Part shown: positions 8,999 to 17,301 of the stretch, in pieces
Layout of the letters: every line of letters starts with the position of its first letter
Numbering within the stretch: the stretch's first letter is position 1
NCBI GenBank assembly: GCA_019873625.1
Contig: JAIOAW010000002.1
Location: 62,001 to 126,000, forward strand
Direction: 5' to 3'
DNA: 64,000 bases
Source of the DNA: Chloroflexota bacterium
Lineage (GTDB): Bacteria; Chloroflexota; Anaerolineae; UBA1429
Translations under genes and position numbers: made by a program
Notes under the pieces: model-generated
Told to the model about the DNA's origin: nothing
What the model saw: only the letters and a program-made list of their open reading frames with translations
Databases searched by the model: none

Positions 8999-9490
8999 TC
9001 AAAGCATCAGGCAGGGTACCGTGAGAAGTTTCGCTTCCGGCACATTAGCCTGGATATGGAAACAATAGTTCAGGGCGATGCTTTTTTCCGCATCAAAGCG
9101 GGGGATCTTGGCCTGAGGATATTGGACGGCGATGTATCCTAGATTATGCTCGGAACGCTCGTATTTGATGAATACGACTGGTACGGTTGTTGCCACCTCT
9201 TTATATGCTTCTTTGTTCACTAGGTGTTCAAGACCGCTGTCCGAGGAAAGGTAGAGTTTTTGGGCCTCGATCTGCACGCTGTATTGAGCAAGGAGCGGTT
9301 CGGTGACCTCGCGGTGCACTTGGGAAAAAGTGCACCGGAGGTCAGTAAAGAGATGCGCGCTTCCCCCGGTGCTGATGGGCACTGAGGCAAGGATTAGACA
9401 CGCCAAAAGCAAAACCTTTACAGTAGTTCGAATGATATAGGTGCTTGCCTTCGTTTGGACTATCACGGTTTCCCCATCAATCAAGCCCAT
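8999..9490 (-). pseudogene. Decayed, internally deleted copy of the thioredoxin/CcdA gene
   Basis: Aligns to the N-terminus of 4540..6135 (CTFSQVHREVTEPLLAQYSVQIEAQKLYLSSDSGLEHLVNKE vs CTSCQEIHREVIEPLLAQYGTQIEIEEYDLSTADGLERLMDME), then jumps to KYERSEHNLGYIAVQYPQAKIPRFDAEKSIALNYCFHIQANVPEAKLLT. Both CxxC motifs and the whole membrane domain are missing. Confidence 0.75.
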
Positions 9491-9494
9491 AGTT

Positions 9495-12323
9495 TCAGCG
9501 GTTCAGCAAGCGATGTCCTAGTTTGATCAATTCGGCCGTGATGGGGGGCACAAACAATAGCGGCAGAACGAATCTCCATTGTGCCCAACTGAGCGGCGCG
9601 GTGTTGAAAATAGGTTGCAAGAAGGGTATGTAGATGACCGCAGCCAGCAAAACAGCAGAGGCTGCTACTGCGTAGAACATCGTTTTATTAGAAAAGAAGT
9701 CGATTTCAAAGATCGAGCGCCGTTCGGAACGCGTGGTAAAAGCGCGCAGCAACTCTGAAAAAGCAAGTGTGGAAAAGGCCATTGTGTTTGCCATCATGGG
9801 GATGTGCGCAAACTGACGTAGGCCGATTATATAGGCTGTCAACACGGCCGCAGTGTCGGCGATGGTTTGGATCCCAACACCGATCCACATAGACCGGTTG
9901 ATGACGGGTTCTTTGGGCGGGCGAGGGGGGCGATCCATAATATCCGGCTCGCCCTTTTCCATCCCCAAGGCCAGGGCCGGCGCGCCGTCGGAGATGAGGT
10001 TCAACCACAAGAGCTGGATGGCCGTAAGGGGCGAGGAAAGGTTGGCAAGGATCGCCGAAAAGATGATAAGTATCTCCGCTGTATTGCACGAAAGGAGAAA
10101 ATATACGAACTTGCGGATGTTCGAGTAGATGACGCGCCCCTGCTCCACCGCGGCGACGATGCTGGCATAGTTATCGTCCGTCAGGACCATATCGGAGGCC
10201 TCTTTGGCCACATCGGTGCCCGTGATGCCCATAGCCACGCCGATATCGGCCTTCTTCAACGCGGGGGCGTCATTCACGCCATCTCCCGTCATGGCCACGA
10301 TATCGCCATTGCGTTGGAGGGCCTCGACGATGCGCAGTTTGTGCTCTGGGGAGACGCGGGCATAGACGAGGGTGCGGCGCACCTCTTCATCGAGTTCGGC
10401 ATCGCTCATCGCCTGGAGTTCCGCGCCGGACCGCACGGGGTCGTCGGGGCCGATGAGGCCGATTTGCTGGGCGATGGCACGCGCCGTCAGGGCGTAATCT
10501 CCGGTGATCATCATCGTGCGGATGCCGGCCCGCTTGGCCGTCTCCATCGCCGGCTTGACCTCCGGCCGCGGCGGGTCAATCATCCCCACCAGGCCCACAA
10601 AGGTAAAGTCGCGCTCGATCTCTTCTGGCTCGCTGCCGTTGAACCCCTCGGGCGCCAAGCGGTAAGCCAACCCCAAGACGCGCAAAGCCTGGGCGGTGAG
10701 GGCCTGGTTGGCCTGAAGGATGCGGGCGCGCAGGTCGTCCGTCAGGGGGAGGCGCTCGCCGCGCATCGTCTGGTAATGGGTGCACAGGTCGAGGAGGACG
10801 TCTGGCGCGCCTTTGCTCACGGCCACCTCCCAATCTTTGACGGAGGCGTCATAGAAGGGGCTGACGTCTTCCGGGTCGGGCTGGAGGATGCGGTGCACCG
10901 TGGTCATCCGCTTGCGGCGGGAGTCGAAGGGCACCTCACCCACGCGGGGGTAGGCCACCTCGAGCCTCTCGCGCGTGGCGCCCGCCTTGGCGGCGGCCAC
11001 GAGGAGGGCCGTCTCGGTGGGGTCGCCCACCAGACGGTAGCCCCGGGCGCTATCGCCATCCGGCTCGATGACGGCGTCGTTGGCGAGGGTGGCGATCCAG
11101 AGGGCGATGGAGGCGGCGGGGTAGTCTCTCAGGCGGATGGGCTGACCGTCGAGGCGGAAGGCCTCGCCATTTTGGGCGTCAGCCACTTCGATGGTCGTGC
11201 CGTCGGCCCAGATGCGCGTGACGGTCATCACGTTCTGGGTGAGGGTGCCCGTCTTATCGGAGCAGATGATGGTGGTGGAGCCGAGGGTCTCCACCGAGGC
11301 CAGGCGGCGGATGAGGGCGTGGCGGCGCACCATCTCGCGCATCCCCAGGGCCAGGGTGATGGTAACTACGGCGGGCAGGCCCTCGGGCACGGCGGCCACG
11401 GCTAGGCTCACGGCGATGATGAACATATCCGTAACGTATTTGCCAAAGTGGGCCTTCTCCGAGGCGGGGATATGGATGACGCCCTCGATGAAGACGATGG
11501 CGCAGATGACCAAGGCGCCGATGCCCAACACCTTGCCGAGTTGGTCGAGGCGCCGCTGGAGGGGGGTCGTCTCCTGCTCGACGCGCTGGAGCATCGTGGC
11601 GATGAGGCCGATTTGGGTGTGCATCCCCGTGCTCGTGACGATGCCCAGGCCGCGGCCGTAACTCACCACGGTGCCCATAAAGGCCGTATTGTGGCGGTCG
11701 CCCAAGGAGGCATCCTGGCGCAGGATGAGGTGCGCATCCTTTTCTACGGGCACCGATTCTCCCGTCAGCGCGGCCTCTTCGATGCGCAGGTTGACCGTCT
11801 CGATGAGGCGCAAATCTGCGGGGACATAATTCCCCGCCGTGAGCACGACGAGGTCGCCGGGCACCAACTCGCGGGCCGGCACGGTGAGGTGGCGGCCGCC
11901 GCGGATGACCTGGGCCTCTGGCGCGGCGAGTTTTTTGAGGTTTTCCAGGGCGGCCTCGGCGCGGCCCTCTTGGATGAGGCCCAAGACGGCGTTGAGGATG
12001 ACGATGGCGAGGATGGCCGCGCTCTCGATATAGTCTCCGAGGACGGCGGAGATGACGGCGGCCACGATGAGGAGGATGACGATAAAGTTGTTGAACTGGT
12101 TCCAGAGGCGCTGCCAGAAACTGGGCCTTGGCGCCTCGGCGAGTTCGTTGGGGCCGTATTGGGCCAGGCGGCGGGCGGCCTCCTCGGGGCTTAGGCCCTC
12201 TTTGGGCGAGGTGCCGAAACGCGCGCAGATCTCCTCCACCGAAAAGGCGTGCCAGGCGATCTGTTCCGTTTCGGGCTGGGCGAACCCATTGTTCTCACGA
12301 GGCAACGGCGAAGCGGCGGTCAT
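9495..12323 (-). CDS. Cation-transporting P-type ATPase, Ca2+/SERCA-like P2 type (copy 2)
   Basis: Identical protein to copy 1 from MTAASPLPREN through VIYSNIRKFVY, then diverged in M5-M10; has all P-type motifs. Confidence 0.95.
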   Translation of the reverse strand: MTAASPLPRENNGFAQPETEQIAWHAFSVEEICARFGTSPKEGLSPEEAARRLAQYGPNELAEAPRPSFWQRLWNQFNNFIVILLIVAAVISAVLGDYIESAAILAIVILNAVLGLIQEGRAEAALENLKKLAAPEAQVIRGGRHLTVPARELVPGDLVVLTAGNYVPADLRLIETVNLRIEEAALTGESVPVEKDAHLILRQDASLGDRHNTAFMGTVVSYGRGLGIVTSTGMHTQIGLIATMLQRVEQETTPLQRRLDQLGKVLGIGALVICAIVFIEGVIHIPASEKAHFGKYVTDMFIIAVSLAVAAVPEGLPAVVTITLALGMREMVRRHALIRRLASVETLGSTTIICSDKTGTLTQNVMTVTRIWADGTTIEVADAQNGEAFRLDGQPIRLRDYPAASIALWIATLANDAVIEPDGDSARGYRLVGDPTETALLVAAAKAGATRERLEVAYPRVGEVPFDSRRKRMTTVHRILQPDPEDVSPFYDASVKDWEVAVSKGAPDVLLDLCTHYQTMRGERLPLTDDLRARILQANQALTAQALRVLGLAYRLAPEGFNGSEPEEIERDFTFVGLVGMIDPPRPEVKPAMETAKRAGIRTMMITGDYALTARAIAQQIGLIGPDDPVRSGAELQAMSDAELDEEVRRTLVYARVSPEHKLRIVEALQRNGDIVAMTGDGVNDAPALKKADIGVAMGITGTDVAKEASDMVLTDDNYASIVAAVEQGRVIYSNIRKFVYFLLSCNTAEILIIFSAILANLSSPLTAIQLLWLNLISDGAPALALGMEKGEPDIMDRPPRPPKEPVINRSMWIGVGIQTIADTAAVLTAYIIGLRQFAHIPMMANTMAFSTLAFSELLRAFTTRSERRSIFEIDFFSNKTMFYAVAASAVLLAAVIYIPFLQPIFNTAPLSWAQWRFVLPLLFVPPITAELIKLGHRLLNR

Positions 12324-12417
12324 TTTCGGAACCTCCTTATCGTGATAGAAATGGCCGAAACCGTTCGTCCTTACCTGTGCGTTCGACGCCGCGAACGCTC
12401 AAACGCCCATAACGCGG

Positions 12418-13257
12418 TTATGCCAAGCAGTAACACACGCCCACGACGCCCGGCCCCGTGTGGGCGCCCATCACCGGCGTGAATTCCGACTCAAAGAACT
12501 CGATGCAGTGAAATTCGCGCTGGATCCGCTCGCTCAAGATCGCCGCGTCTTCGGGAGCATCGGCGTGAGCCACCGCAGCGCGGATGGGCCGATCTCCCAC
12601 GGCCCGCTGCACTTGGGCGATGATCGTCTCTAGGGCGCGTTGCCGGTTGCGCGTGATGGCCACCGGCTGAACCTGCCCATTGCTCAGCGTGAGGATGGGC
12701 TGGACGTTCAAACGCGCCCCGAGGAGCGTCGCGGCCCTCCCGATGCGGCCGCCGCGCCGCAAGTGTTCCAAGGTCTCGAGCGCAAAGCACAGGCCAACGC
12801 GCTCTCGGCACGCTTCGGCCACCGCCACCACCTCGTCGAGCGAGGCACCACGGCGCGCCGCGCGGGCCGCCTCTAGGGCGATGAACCCTTCGGCCGTGGC
12901 GGCCGTCTGGGCGTCAATGATGCGCAGGGGCACCTTGACGGCCTCGGCAGCTTGGCGTGCCACGCGCACAGTGCTCGTCAGGCTCTCGGGCACCAAAATC
13001 GCCACGATGCCATCGGCCTCTTGGGCAGCGCGTTGAAAGGCCTCGACAAAGCGCCCGATAGTTGGGCTGGCCGTGGTGGGGTAGGTCGCCCGCGTGCGGA
13101 AGAGCCTGTAAAACTCTTGGGGCGTGATATCTTGCCCGTCGAGATAGGAGACGCCATCCCACACCAACTCGTAGGGGACGATGCGAATACCATATTCCTG
13201 GGCTACTGCCGGAGGAAGGCAGGCCGCGCTATCGGTGATGATGGCAACTTGGGGCAA
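12418..13257 (-). CDS. DegV family protein (fatty-acid binding fold)
   Basis: MPQVAIITDSAACLPPAVAQEYGIRIVPYELVWDGVSYLDGQDITPQEFYRLF...TTASPTIGRFVEAFQRA. Confidence 0.92.
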   Translation of the reverse strand: MPQVAIITDSAACLPPAVAQEYGIRIVPYELVWDGVSYLDGQDITPQEFYRLFRTRATYPTTASPTIGRFVEAFQRAAQEADGIVAILVPESLTSTVRVARQAAEAVKVPLRIIDAQTAATAEGFIALEAARAARRGASLDEVVAVAEACRERVGLCFALETLEHLRRGGRIGRAATLLGARLNVQPILTLSNGQVQPVAITRNRQRALETIIAQVQRAVGDRPIRAAVAHADAPEDAAILSERIQREFHCIEFFESEFTPVMGAHTGPGVVGVCYCLA

Positions 13258-13328
13258 AGGGCATCGTCCTCCCGCCTAAAATCGGGTAAGGGCCAGCCGG
13301 CGCCAAGGGCCTCCGGCACATCCATCTT

Positions 13329-13357
13329 GTTATAATCAAAACCGTTTACAGCGTCAA
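13329..13357 (-). promoter_or_regulatory. Putative degV promoter
   Basis: Reverse strand TTGACG-N17-TATAAC upstream of the DegV start. Confidence 0.6.
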
Positions 13358-13394
13358 ACGATGCGCGTTCGCCTAAAATGACGCGGGTGGCATT

Positions 13395-13423
13395 TTGAGG
13401 TGGCCCCCGCCTTGCCGTATAAT
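13395..13423 (+). promoter_or_regulatory. Putative recJ promoter
   Basis: TTGAGG-N17-TATAAT, about 30 nt upstream of ATG at 13453. Confidence 0.65.
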
Positions 13424-13452
13424 CGGCACCAACTGGCCGAAAGGTTCTTGGA

Positions 13453-15138
13453 ATGGGTGAACGTTGGGTTCTGCGGCGCAATCCTTCGCCGGCCTTTCTC
13501 CAAAAGGTGCCGGATATTCCCCCGCTGGTTGCCAAGGTACTTTACGCCCGCAAGTTTGATACGCCCTCAGCAGCGCGCGCCTTCCTCTTGGGCCGAGAGG
13601 CCCTTGGAGATCCTTTCGCTCTCCCCGATATGGCCCCCGCCGTGGCGTGCGTTCAGGAGGCCATTGCGCGCCAGGAGCGCATCGCCGTCTATGGGGATTT
13701 CGACGTGGATGGCATCACGGCGACAGCCCTTCTCGTCTCCGCCTTGGAGCATCTTGGCGCACAGGTTACGCCCTACATCCCCGACCGTTTTGAAGAGGGG
13801 TATGGCCTCAATACGGGTGCGTTAGAAGCCCTCCGCAGGGAGGGGGTGGGGTTGGTCATCACGGTGGATTGCGGCATCCGCTCGCCCGATGAGGCGCGCT
13901 ACGCTCGGGAGATTGGGCTGGACCTCATCATCACCGATCATCATACCCCGCCGGCCGAACTCCCAGCGGCCCTGGCCGTCATCAACCCCAAACGGGAAGA
14001 TAGCGCCTACCCCTTTGGCGAACTCGCCGGTGTGGGCGTGGCCTATCGGTTCGCGCAGGCCCTCTTTTCGGCCTTACCCGGGCATTCGCCCGATGACGTC
14101 GAGGAATGGCTTGACCTCGTGGCCTTGGGGACGGTGGCCGATGTCGTGCCCCTTTTGGGAGAGAACCGTTCCCTCGTGCGGGCCGGTTTGGAGCGCATCC
14201 GCCAAGGGATGCGGCCCGGCCTTTCCGCCTTGATGGATGCGGCAGGCGTGGAGGCCCTGACGCTCGGCGGGCAGGGCATCGCCTTTCGGCTCGCGCCTCG
14301 GCTCAACGCCACGGGTCGGTTGGAACATGCCTTGCTCAGTTACCGCTTGCTCACGGCGCGCTCCCTCCAAGAGGCCCTCTCGCTCGCTACCACCCTGAAC
14401 GATCTAAACCAAGAGCGGCAGAGGCTCCTCGAGGCGCAAGTGATGGAGGCCGAGGCGCACATAGACCCGGCCGAACCGTTCTTCTTTGTGGAAGGGGAAA
14501 TCTATCACGAGGGCATTGTGGGCCTGGTGGCCAGCCGCTTGGTGGAGGGCCATTACCGCCCCGCCTTTGTCATGCGCCGTGGGCCGGAATGGACGCGCGG
14601 CTCGGCACGCAGCGTGCAAGATTTTCATATCACCCGCGCTCTGGATGCCTGCGCCGATTTGCTCATCCGCTACGGGGGGCATGCCCAGGCGGCCGGGTTC
14701 ACCCTCCTCAGCCGAGATATTGCGCCCTTTCGCGAGCGCTTGCGGGCCTATTGCGCCCAGCATCTGAAAAAGGAACATCTCGAACGCGCCCGCTATGTAG
14801 ATGCCATCATCGGCCTAGAGGAACTCGACGCGGAGGGCGTCTATGGCCTGCGGGCGCTCGAGCCGTTCGGCGCCGGCAACCCCGAGCCGGCCCTCGCGGC
14901 CGTGGGGGTGGAGGTCATCTCGGTGCGGCCCTTTGGCGCGGAAGGCCAGCACGTCCGCCTCATCGTTCGCCAAGGCGACCGCTATGCGGAGGCGGTCGCC
15001 TTCCGCCAGCGCTCTTTTCTCGACGTGCTTCGCCTGGGCGCCCGCGTAGATCTCATCTTCTCGCCCGAAATCCGCGTTTGGCAGGGGCAAGAGACGCTCC
15101 AATTGGTCCTCTCCGCGGCCCGCCCCGCCTCGCGCTAG
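13453..15138 (+). CDS. recJ: Single-stranded-DNA-specific exonuclease RecJ
   Basis: DFDVDGITATALL, ITDHHTPP, YGGHAQAAGF (DHH/DHHA1), GLVASRLVE. Confidence 0.95.
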   Translation: MGERWVLRRNPSPAFLQKVPDIPPLVAKVLYARKFDTPSAARAFLLGREALGDPFALPDMAPAVACVQEAIARQERIAVYGDFDVDGITATALLVSALEHLGAQVTPYIPDRFEEGYGLNTGALEALRREGVGLVITVDCGIRSPDEARYAREIGLDLIITDHHTPPAELPAALAVINPKREDSAYPFGELAGVGVAYRFAQALFSALPGHSPDDVEEWLDLVALGTVADVVPLLGENRSLVRAGLERIRQGMRPGLSALMDAAGVEALTLGGQGIAFRLAPRLNATGRLEHALLSYRLLTARSLQEALSLATTLNDLNQERQRLLEAQVMEAEAHIDPAEPFFFVEGEIYHEGIVGLVASRLVEGHYRPAFVMRRGPEWTRGSARSVQDFHITRALDACADLLIRYGGHAQAAGFTLLSRDIAPFRERLRAYCAQHLKKEHLERARYVDAIIGLEELDAEGVYGLRALEPFGAGNPEPALAAVGVEVISVRPFGAEGQHVRLIVRQGDRYAEAVAFRQRSFLDVLRLGARVDLIFSPEIRVWQGQETLQLVLSAARPASR

Positions 15139-15221
15139 GCCGAAAGCGCTGAAATATCCTTCTTTTGGAATCCTCGAATCCTCCATCTGGTGGATACGTT
15201 GCCCGGTGCCCTATGGTATGA

Positions 15222-15236
15222 TGTGCACAAAGCACA
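15222..15236. promoter_or_regulatory. Inverted repeat TGTGC-N5-GCACA overlapping the putative GOGAT promoter
   Basis: tgtgc acaaa gcaca, abutting a TATGAT -10-like element (15217-15222); same architecture as the glnA upstream site. Confidence 0.5.
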
Positions 15237-15271
15237 ATCTACCTATTTCACCGTTGGAATCGGGCACCGAA

Positions 15272-15298
15272 GCCGCTCTCCAAAAGGAGCGGCGTTTT
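15272..15298 (+). terminator. Hairpin plus short T-run in the GOGAT operon leader (possible attenuator)
   Basis: gccgctc (15272-15278)/gagcggc (15287-15293) followed by gtttt, upstream of ATG at 15319. Confidence 0.45.
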
Positions 15299-15318
15299 GT
15301 ATCAAAGCGAGGTTTGGA

Positions 15319-16836
15319 ATGGCTCTCTCTTTGGCAACCTCTCAATTCATCATCGAGCGAGACGAGACCCGTTGTATTGCCTGCCAGGTGTGCGTTCGCC
15401 AGTGCGCCAACGACGTCCATTACTATGATGAGGAGAACGATCGCGTCCTATCGAACGATGCTTCCTGCGTGGGGTGCCATCGCTGTGTGACCCTGTGCCC
15501 CACCCGCGCGCTCACGGTGCGGCGCAACCCGTTAGAGTTCCGGCCCAACGCGAACTGGGCCGCCGAAACGCTGCGCAACATCTATAAGCAGGCCGAGACG
15601 GGCGGTATGCTCCTGACGGGGATGGGGTGCGACCAACCTTACCGGATTTATTGGGACCACATCGTGTTGAATGCCAGCCAGGTTACCAACCCCTCCATAG
15701 ATCCCCTCCGCGAGCCGATGGAACTGCGCACGTATTTGGGCGCCAAGCCTGAACGGCTCGCCCTGTGCGGTGGCGCCCAGCGGAATCCCGTGCTTGAGAC
15801 CGTCCTGGCGCCCCAATTACAACTTGAGGTGCCCGTGATGTTCTCGGCTATGTCCTATGGTTCCATCAGTTTCAATGCCTGCGCATCGCTCGCGCGCGCG
15901 GCGCAAGCGGCAGGAACCTATTACAATACGGGCGAAGGGGGGCTTCACCCCGCCCTGTACGAGTACGGCGCGAATACCATCGCCCAAGTGGCCTCGGGGC
16001 GGTTTGGCGTGCATCTGGGCTACCTCAACACGGCGGCCGCATTGGAGATTAAAATTGGCCAGGGGGCCAAACCGGGCATCGGCGGCCACTTGCCGGGCGA
16101 GAAAGTGAGCCTCGACATTTCGCGCACGCGGATGATCCCCGAAGGGGCCGATGCGATTTCGCCCGCGCCCCATCATGACATCTATTCCATCGAAGATTTG
16201 CGACAACTCATCTATGCGCTCAAAGAGGCCACGCACTATACCAAGCCGGTGAGCGTTAAAGTGGCGGCGGTGCACAACATTGCGCCCATCGTCAGTGGCA
16301 TCGTGCGCGCCGGGGCGGATATCGTCGCCATAGACGGTCTGCGCGGCGGGACGGGGGCGGCCCCCACGGTGGTGCGGAACAATGTGGGCATCCCCATCGA
16401 GTTGGCCCTTGCGGCGGTAGATCAGCGCCTTCGCGAAGAGGGCATCCGCCATCGCGCCTCGATTGTGGTGGCCGGCAGCATCCGTTCCAGCGCAGACGTC
16501 GTCAAGGCCATTGCCCTTGGGGCAGATGCTGTATACATCGCCACGGCGGCCTTGGTGGCTATGGGGTGCCACCTCTGTCAGAATTGTTACACGGGCAAGT
16601 GCAACTGGGGCATCGCCACCCAAGACCCGTACCTCACCAAGCGCTTGAACCCAGAAATCGGCTCGCGCAGGCTGGTGAACCTCCTGCGCGCTTGGTCTCT
16701 GGAAATCAAAGAGATGATGGGCGGTATGGGCGTGAACGCCATCGAAAGCCTGCGGGGCAACCGAGATCACCTCCGCGGCGTGGGGCTGAATCAAGTGGAG
16801 TTGGATACTTTGGGCATCCGCGCGGCCGGCCAATAG
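15319..16836 (+). CDS. Glutamate synthase FMN/central domain subunit with N-terminal 2x[4Fe-4S] (split, archaeal-type)
   Basis: CIACQVCVRQCANDV...CVGCHRCVTLCP; GQGAKPGIGGHLPGEKVS; DIVAIDGLRGGTGAAPTV; CHLCQNCYTGKCNWGIATQ. Confidence 0.93.
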   Translation: MALSLATSQFIIERDETRCIACQVCVRQCANDVHYYDEENDRVLSNDASCVGCHRCVTLCPTRALTVRRNPLEFRPNANWAAETLRNIYKQAETGGMLLTGMGCDQPYRIYWDHIVLNASQVTNPSIDPLREPMELRTYLGAKPERLALCGGAQRNPVLETVLAPQLQLEVPVMFSAMSYGSISFNACASLARAAQAAGTYYNTGEGGLHPALYEYGANTIAQVASGRFGVHLGYLNTAAALEIKIGQGAKPGIGGHLPGEKVSLDISRTRMIPEGADAISPAPHHDIYSIEDLRQLIYALKEATHYTKPVSVKVAAVHNIAPIVSGIVRAGADIVAIDGLRGGTGAAPTVVRNNVGIPIELALAAVDQRLREEGIRHRASIVVAGSIRSSADVVKAIALGADAVYIATAALVAMGCHLCQNCYTGKCNWGIATQDPYLTKRLNPEIGSRRLVNLLRAWSLEIKEMMGGMGVNAIESLRGNRDHLRGVGLNQVELDTLGIRAAGQ

Positions 16837-16848
16837 GAGGCAAAAGAT

Positions 16849-17301
16849 ATGAAACGGATCGTCATCCACGAAGAGTATTGTATTGGTTGCCATCTATGCG
16901 AGATACACTGCCTCGTCCAGCATTCCTCCTCGCGGGATATCATCAAGGCTTATCGCTTGGAACGCTCACACCTTATGCCGCGCGTTCTCGTAGAGGAAAG
17001 CGGCCCTATTTCCTTTGCCCTCCAGTGCCGCCAATGCGAAGAGCCGGCCTGCATTGAGGCTTGCATCTCTGGCGCGATGCATCGCGATGAGCGCACCGGC
17101 GCGGTGATATGCGACGAGTCAAAATGCGTGGGCTGTTGGATGTGCATTATGGTCTGCCCGGCTGGGGCCATTCGGCAAAATCTGCTCGGCACGCGCATCG
17201 CCTCCAAGTGCGACTTGTGTTACGGCGCCGATGTGCCGGCTTGTGTAGCGCACTGCCCCAACGAGGCGCTGACCTATGAAGAGGTGGGCGAGGGGAGATG
17301 A
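16849..17301 (+). CDS. 4Fe-4S dicluster ferredoxin (HycB/NrfC-like), GOGAT-associated
   Basis: CIGCHLCEIHC, CRQCEEPACIEACISGAM, CVGCWMCIMVCPAGAI, SKCDLCYGADVPACVAHCPNEAL. Confidence 0.9.
   Translation: MKRIVIHEEYCIGCHLCEIHCLVQHSSSRDIIKAYRLERSHLMPRVLVEESGPISFALQCRQCEEPACIEACISGAMHRDERTGAVICDESKCVGCWMCIMVCPAGAIRQNLLGTRIASKCDLCYGADVPACVAHCPNEALTYEEVGEGR

Larger units (their letters stand above)
6532..12335. repeat. Direct repeat of about 2.4 kb (ATPase copies, offset 3353 bp)
   Basis: 6863-8975 vs 10216-12328 show no difference by eye; single mismatches at 6862/10215 and 6772/10125; an additional identical island 6532-6638 vs 9885-9991. Confidence 0.9.

Noticed and set aside
12379-12398. Hairpin gcgttcg-acgccg-cgaacgc between degV and ATPase copy 2
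   Set aside because: A real 7-bp inverted repeat, but it has no T-run and short stems are common at this GC content; not strong enough to call a terminator.
15241-15318. Possible glutamine riboswitch in the GOGAT leader
   Set aside because: Only a short CCGAAG-like match is present; I cannot reconstruct the conserved core, so I report only an attenuator-like hairpin.
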